The notes under the pieces were generated by a model, which was not told the origin of the DNA, did no database searches, and worked only from the letters and a program-made list of their open reading frames with translations. DNA of 39,912 bases from Dietzia maris (GTDB lineage Bacteria; Actinomycetota; Actinomycetes; Mycobacteriales; Mycobacteriaceae), in assembly GCF_014144855.1 (NCBI RefSeq), contig NZ_JAALDN010000480.1, forward strand, positions 1 through 39,912. Direction: 5' to 3'. Numbering within the stretch: the stretch's first letter is position 1; each line of letters starts with the position of its first letter. Shown here one piece after another: positions 35,597 through 39,912 of the stretch. The position numbers and the translations under genes are program-made.

Positions 35597-36169
35597 ATGT
35601 CCAGTGATCTTCGGTTCGAATCGACGCGGCGCAGGCTCAACGGCCAGCAGGCCGAGACCGTCGACCGCCTGACCAGCGCGGCGGTCGAGGTGCTGCGGGA
35701 GAAGGGTCCGGGAGGCCTGGCCGTCCGTGCCGTGGCCGCCAGGGCCGGCGTCGCACCGGCGACCGCCTACACGTACTTCTCCTCCAAGGGCCACCTCATC
35801 GCGGAGGTGTTCTGGCGCCGTCTGGACGACCACGTGACCGAGGCCGCCGACGGTGGCTCCGCCGCCGACCGGGTGGTCGCCGTGTTGCGCGACGTCGCGC
35901 TCCTCCTCGCCGACGAGCCGGAACTGTCGTCGGCCGTCACCGCCGCCCTGTTGGGCGACGACCCCGAGGTATCCCACCTGCGGGTACGGATCGGCGCCGA
36001 TATCCGACGTCGCCTCGTGGCGGCGTTGGGGGAGCGGAACGACGACGAGGTGGTCCAGGCGCTGGAGATGGTCTACGCCGGGGCACTCGTCCGGGCGGGC
36101 ATGGGCTACGGCTCCTACTCGGACATGGCAGACGCGATCGAATCCGCAGCACGACTGATCCTGAGGTGA
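35597..36169 (+). CDS. TetR-family transcriptional regulator
   Basis: Repressor of 190 aa. The helix-turn-helix is at about 39-68, AVRAVAARAGVAPATAYTYF, with the recognition-helix pattern ATAYTYF. The remaining helices form a ligand pocket of the TetR_C type. It is divergent from the aldehyde dehydrogenase, with palindromes in the shared 121-bp gap; autoregulation and control of the two catabolic operons is the likely role. The start ATG 35597 lacks a Shine-Dalgarno and fits the leaderless box. Its stop overlaps a GTG (36166) that may start the P450 fragment. Confidence 0.87.
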   Translation: MSSDLRFESTRRRLNGQQAETVDRLTSAAVEVLREKGPGGLAVRAVAARAGVAPATAYTYFSSKGHLIAEVFWRRLDDHVTEAADGGSAADRVVAVLRDVALLLADEPELSSAVTAALLGDDPEVSHLRVRIGADIRRRLVAALGERNDDEVVQALEMVYAGALVRAGMGYGSYSDMADAIESAARLILR

Positions 36170-36177
36170 CGCCCGAG

Positions 36178-37167
36178 ATGACCACCGCGACGCCCGCTCC
36201 GCTCGTGTTCAGCCCGTACGACTACGCGGTGCACGAGGATCCCTACCCGTTCTACGCCCGTCTCCGCGCCGAGGCGCCCGTCTACAACAACCCGGACCTC
36301 GACTTCTGGGCGCTGAGCAGGCACGCGGACGTCCGCGAGGCGTTCCGCGCGCCGGACGTGTTCTCCAACGCCATGGGGGTCTCGCTGGACCCCGCCGCGT
36401 ACGGGCCGCACGCCTACAAGACGATGTCCTTCCTCGCGATGGACGATCCCCGCCACGCCCGCCTGCGCAAGCTGGTGAGCAAGGGGTTCACCTCCAGGCG
36501 CGTGGACGCCCTGTCCGAGGGGATCTCGAGGATCTCGCGGCAGCACTGGGACGAGTGCCTGGCCCGGTCCCGCGACGGGGAGACCATCGACTTCGTCGAC
36601 GACTACGCGGGCAAGCTGCCCATGGACGTCATCTCGGATCTCATGGGCGTACCGGAGGTCGACCGGGCCGAACTGCGTCGGCTGGCCGACCTCGTCATGC
36701 ACCGCGAGGAGGGCGTGCAGGACGTGCCGGAGGACTCCATGGTGGCCGCGCTCGACCTCATCACCTACTACCAGGGGATGGTCGCCGAGCGTCGTACCGC
36801 CCGGACCGGGGACCTCACCTCCGCGCTGCTCGACGCCGAGATCGACGGCGAGAAGCTGGACGACGACGAGATCCTGTCCTTCCTGTTCCTCATGGTGGTG
36901 GCCGGTAACGAGACCACGACCAAGCTTCTGGCCAACGCCCTGTTCTGGGGCCACGAGTACCCCGGCCAGTCGCGGGCCGTGCTCGACGGACGTGGCGATC
37001 GAGGAATGGCAGGCCGCCAGTCCCCACTACGCCCGCCGGATGAAGGACGCGCTGTCGATCACCGGCGACGGCGTCGCCGAGATCTTCAAGGGCTTCCAAC
37101 TGGACGTGGGCGCCCCGCCGGAGTTCATGGACTTCCGGTACTCGGTGACCGACCACGACAACGGTGA
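36178..37167 (+). pseudogene. Truncated cytochrome P450, heme domain missing
   Basis: The first about 264 residues are a normal bacterial P450: N-terminal SPYDYAVHEDPYPFYARLR, the C-helix DDPRHARLRKLV, and the I-helix with A242GNETTT248. After ALFWGHEYPGQ (near 36969) the frame loses homology and runs through junk (RAVLDGRGDRGMAGR...) to a stop at 37167. The ExxR helix and the Cys-containing heme loop FGxGxHxCxG are absent from this frame and from the other two downstream, so a deletion of several hundred bases is indicated rather than a simple frameshift. It therefore cannot bind heme. ATG 36178 is used; GTG 36166 overlapping the tetR stop is possible. Confidence 0.82.
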
Positions 37168-38113
37168 GTTCTGGCTGGACCACTGTGGAGCCCTCATGGA
37201 CGTCGAGCCGATGGGGGACCGGCTGGTCACCACCATGTGCCACGACATCGAGGACCCCACCTTTCCCGCCACCGCGCTGGCCACCAATCCGCTCGCGGTC
37301 GTCGAACCCATCCACCGCCCGCCCCGCGCCCCGGAGGGCCGCACCCCGCACTGCCACTGGCGGGTGCGGATCGACCCGGACGGCGAGCCGTTCCCGGTGC
37401 CCGGACCCGCGCTCGAGTCCGCGTCCAGCCGGATCATCGACTTCCGGTTCGACCCCCCGGCGCCCCGGGACACGACCGGCGAGGGCCCGCGCGACGACTA
37501 CGCGGGACCACTGCTGACCGACCTGGTCTTCACCGAGTTCACCTCCGCCGCACTCATCCGGATCACCCGCGAGGTCTATCTCCAGATGCACCTGCTCGCC
37601 GTCGGTTTCCACCAGTCGGTGCGGCGTCGGTCGGACACCGAGACGGCGGACCGGCTCCTCGCCTACCAGGCCACCGGCATCGCCGGTGTCGCGGCGGGAC
37701 GGATCCGCGAGGTCCTGGGCGTGGGCCCCGACGCGCTCGGCCTCGCCGCGGTACTCGACGTGCACCCTCTCGCCGGGCCCACCGCTTACACCGGCTACTC
37801 ATCGGAGGTGTCCGCGGACGGTACCGAGCTGACGGTCCGCTGGGACACCGCCGCCGACGGGTTCGCCGACGACACCTGGCTCCCGCTGCTCGCCCGGGAC
37901 GGGCTCCGGCCCCTCGCCGCCGCCGCGCAGGCGGTCGACCCGCACTGGACCGTGGAGCGAGTCCCGACGGACGGCTCGCACGTGGAGGCGGTCCTGCGGT
38001 TGGGCGACGAGCCGGCCACGGAGGGCGAGGAGGTCGCCGTCACCCGCATCAGCACCGGCGCGGCGTTCACCTTCGGACCCACCCGCACCCCGCTCCCCAT
38101 CACGCCCGTCTGA
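36992..38113 (+). CDS. Unrecognised actinobacterial protein, probably missing its N-terminus
   Basis: 373 aa from GTG 36992, lying inside the P450 fragment's out-of-frame tail. The first residues (VAIEEWQAASPHYARRMKDA) enter directly a conserved-looking domain with DVGAPPEFMDFRY, HCGALMDVEPMG and MCHDIEDPTFPATALATNP. The second half is alpha/beta and ends TGAAFTFGPTRTPLPITPV. I recall similar proteins in mycobacteria near P450 genes, but no function. No catalytic motif, membrane span or signal is seen. The start is weak, and an upstream region appears to be lost in the deletion that removed the P450 heme domain. Confidence 0.6.
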   Translation: MAIEEWQAASPHYARRMKDALSITGDGVAEIFKGFQLDVGAPPEFMDFRYSVTDHDNGEFWLDHCGALMDVEPMGDRLVTTMCHDIEDPTFPATALATNPLAVVEPIHRPPRAPEGRTPHCHWRVRIDPDGEPFPVPGPALESASSRIIDFRFDPPAPRDTTGEGPRDDYAGPLLTDLVFTEFTSAALIRITREVYLQMHLLAVGFHQSVRRRSDTETADRLLAYQATGIAGVAAGRIREVLGVGPDALGLAAVLDVHPLAGPTAYTGYSSEVSADGTELTVRWDTAADGFADDTWLPLLARDGLRPLAAAAQAVDPHWTVERVPTDGSHVEAVLRLGDEPATEGEEVAVTRISTGAAFTFGPTRTPLPITPV

Positions 38114-38171
38114 ACCGACCCCACCCGACGAGTCCGCTCCACCCGAGTAGCCCGCCCCGGAGGACCCCGTA

Positions 38172-39812
38172 ATGGCACACACCCTGGCAGATCTCTTCGA
38201 GCACGCGGTTGACGCGTACGGACGCGACCGGCTCGCGGTGGTGGAGGACGACCGCCGGCTCACCTACGCGGACCTGGAGGCCGAGGCCAACCGGTGGGCG
38301 GACGGGCTGGCCTCCCGGGGGGTGGGGCCCGGCGATCACGTGGCGATCCACCTGCGCAACGGGGCGGACTGCATCGCGCTGTTCCTCGGCGTCCTCAAAC
38401 TCCGTGCCGTGCCCGTCAGCATCAACTACCGCTACGCGGGATCCGAGCTGGGGTACCTCTACGACTACTCCGACTCCTGCGCCCTGGTCTTCCATCGCGA
38501 GTTCACCCCGGCGGTGGCGGGTGCGGCCGGGGACGCGGAGCGGCTGCGTCACCTCATCGTGGTCGAGGACGGATCCGGGGCGGGGGAGCTGCCGTCCGGC
38601 ACGCTCGACGCCCGGGAACTCCTCGCCGCGGCCTCGCCGGACCGGGCGCCGGTGGAACGCATCGCGGACGACCTCTTCCTCGTCTTCACGGGCGGGACCA
38701 CCGGCAAGCCGAAGGGCGTGATGTGGCGCCAGGAGGACCTGTGGCGCAGCCTCGGCGGGGGCAGCGACTACTACACCGGGGAGCCGGTGCCCGACGAGTA
38801 CCACCAGTCCCGTGCCGGCCTGGGCGGGGACCCCGCGCGCTACCTCGTCCTGCTCCCGCTCATCCACACCTCCGGGCTCATGCCCTCGTTCACCGCCCTG
38901 GTCTCCGGGGGCACGTGCCACTACCTGCCGCACTTCCGGGCGCCCGACGTGCTCGAGGAGATCGAGAGCGAGAAGATCCAGATCGTCGTCCTCGCCGGCG
39001 ACGCCATGGTGCGGCCGATGCTCGAACGGATGCGCGGCACCGGTGCCGACACCTCGAGTGTGTTCATGGTCAGCTCCGGCGCCGCCCTGTTCTCGCCATC
39101 GGTCAAGGCCGAGCTCTTCGAGCTGCGCCCCGATCTCATGATCATGGACGCGTTCGGGTCCTCCGAGAGCGGCTTCGGCGGGCTGGGAGTCGTGACGAGG
39201 GCGAACGTCGACGACGGGTCCCTGTTCGCAGACCACGGCCCCCGCATCCCCCGGGGCAGCGGCCTGCAACTGGTGGACGACTTCGACGAGCCGCTGCCCG
39301 ACGACTCCACCGAGATCGGCTGGATCGTCAAGGCCGGCTACCAGCCCAGTGGCTACTACAAGGACGCCGCCAAGTCGGCGGAGACGTTCCGCGAGATCGC
39401 CGGGACCCGGCGGGTCTTCACCGGCGATCGCGGCAGGTACGACGGCCCGGACACGATCATCATGCTCGGCCGGGGCAGCCAGGTGATCAACTCCGGTGGC
39501 GAGAAGATCTTCGCCGAGGAGGTCGAGTCGGCGCTCAAGGCAGCCGAGGGCGTGCAGGACGCCGTGGCGCTGGGCGTGACGGACGAGCGGTTCGGCCACC
39601 GGGTCGGGGCGGTGCTCCAGTGGGATGACGGCCACACCGGGGACTTCGCGGCCCTGGAGGAGGCGCTGCGCGCGACCCTGGCGGGGTTCAAGATCCCGGT
39701 CGCGTTCTGGGTCGTCGACAAGGTGGAGCGGCACCCCAGCAGCAAGACGGACTACGGGTGGGCCAAGCGGACCCTCGCCGCCCGCGGACCCGACCACGAC
39801 CGCCGGCAGTGA
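38172..39812 (+). CDS. FadD19-like acyl-CoA synthetase
   Basis: ANL-superfamily acyl-CoA synthetase, 546 aa. P-loop T173GGTTGKPKG182, the long-chain/steroid-type MWRQEDLWRSLGGGSDY segment, GSSESGFGG, GYYKDAAKSAETF, DRGRYDGPDTIIMLGRGS and the C-terminal SSKTDYGWAK with the catalytic-type Lys. The motif order and spacing align closely with mycobacterial FadD19, which activates steroid side chains, so a branched or steroid-like acid is a good guess. ATG 38172 follows GGAGG 8 nt upstream. It is the only intact enzyme of the plus-strand group and overlaps the next gene by 4 bp. Confidence 0.88.
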   Translation: MAHTLADLFEHAVDAYGRDRLAVVEDDRRLTYADLEAEANRWADGLASRGVGPGDHVAIHLRNGADCIALFLGVLKLRAVPVSINYRYAGSELGYLYDYSDSCALVFHREFTPAVAGAAGDAERLRHLIVVEDGSGAGELPSGTLDARELLAAASPDRAPVERIADDLFLVFTGGTTGKPKGVMWRQEDLWRSLGGGSDYYTGEPVPDEYHQSRAGLGGDPARYLVLLPLIHTSGLMPSFTALVSGGTCHYLPHFRAPDVLEEIESEKIQIVVLAGDAMVRPMLERMRGTGADTSSVFMVSSGAALFSPSVKAELFELRPDLMIMDAFGSSESGFGGLGVVTRANVDDGSLFADHGPRIPRGSGLQLVDDFDEPLPDDSTEIGWIVKAGYQPSGYYKDAAKSAETFREIAGTRRVFTGDRGRYDGPDTIIMLGRGSQVINSGGEKIFAEEVESALKAAEGVQDAVALGVTDERFGHRVGAVLQWDDGHTGDFAALEEALRATLAGFKIPVAFWVVDKVERHPSSKTDYGWAKRTLAARGPDHDRRQ

Positions 39813-39912
39813 CCGCGCTCCACCTGGGCGGGCGGGCGTACGCCGTCACCGGATCCTCGCGCGGGATCGGGTCCGCGGTGGCCGAGGACCTGGCGGCCCG
39901 GGGTGCGGACGT
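39809..39912 (+). CDS. Short-chain dehydrogenase, cut by the window end
   Basis: GTG 39809 overlaps the FadD stop (GTGA). The first 34 codons read VTALHLGGRAYAVTGSSRGI then GSAVAEDLAARGAD, which is the T-G-x3-G-x-G cofactor loop of an SDR. The rest lies beyond the window. The coupling makes it a likely partner of the acyl-CoA synthetase, for example a hydroxyacyl-CoA dehydrogenase. Confidence 0.75.
   Translation, partial: MTALHLGGRAYAVTGSSRGIGSAVAEDLAARGAD

Overview
The window is high-GC actinobacterial DNA with ATGA/GTGA-coupled genes, frequent GTG/TTG starts and TAnnnT -10 boxes. A complete mce lipid-import operon, an F420-type oxidoreductase and an actinobacterial-type rpoBC pair place it in the Mycobacteriales. 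A Dietzia-like genus is my best guess, but the window contains no marker that proves it.

Region 1 (about 100-11654) is one long plus-strand transport operon: the ATPase mceG, two permeases (yrbEA, yrbEB), six substrate-binding proteins mceA-F (MceE is a lipoprotein) and two Mce-associated membrane proteins. Nearly every junction is a 1-4 bp stop/start overlap. Region 2 (11655-19761) is rpoB-rpoC, with a clear promoter, a structured leader of about 180 nt, two hairpins between the genes and a strong terminator after rpoC. Region 3 (19802-23103) is a tight three-gene unit: a GT4 glycosyltransferase, a SAM methyltransferase and an alpha/alpha-toroid (prenyltransferase/terpene-cyclase-like) protein. 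Its joint function is not known to me.

Region 4 (23183-26860) holds an F420/LLM oxidoreductase, then an SDR, a pirin, a YjdJ-type GNAT and an AhpD-like protein. A convergent yccF (minus) follows. Region 5 (27386-30846) is a MoxR-type AAA+ ATPase plus a VWA/MIDAS protein, resembling the Rv0958-Rv0959 pair of M. tuberculosis. A nested inverted-repeat block (30889-30960) separates it from a minus-strand methyltransferase.

Region 6 (31676-39912) looks catabolic. A minus-strand operon (aldehyde dehydrogenase, SDR, 3-hydroxyisobutyrate-dehydrogenase-like, carboxymuconolactone-decarboxylase-like) diverges from a plus-strand one: a TetR regulator, a broken P450, an unrecognised protein, a FadD19-like acyl-CoA synthetase and an SDR cut by the window end. 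The shared intergenic region carries palindromic GTCYRGAC-type sites and a 16-bp-period triple repeat. The P450 has lost its heme-binding half and runs into the next gene, the signature of a deletion.

The most noteworthy signals are the rpoB leader, the GT4/methyltransferase/toroid unit, the MoxR-VWA pair, the 30889-30960 repeat, the P450 deletion, and a repeated leaderless-promoter layout (TAnnnT followed 6-8 nt later by the start codon) at five genes. No tRNA, rRNA, CRISPR array, insertion sequence or phage gene was seen.
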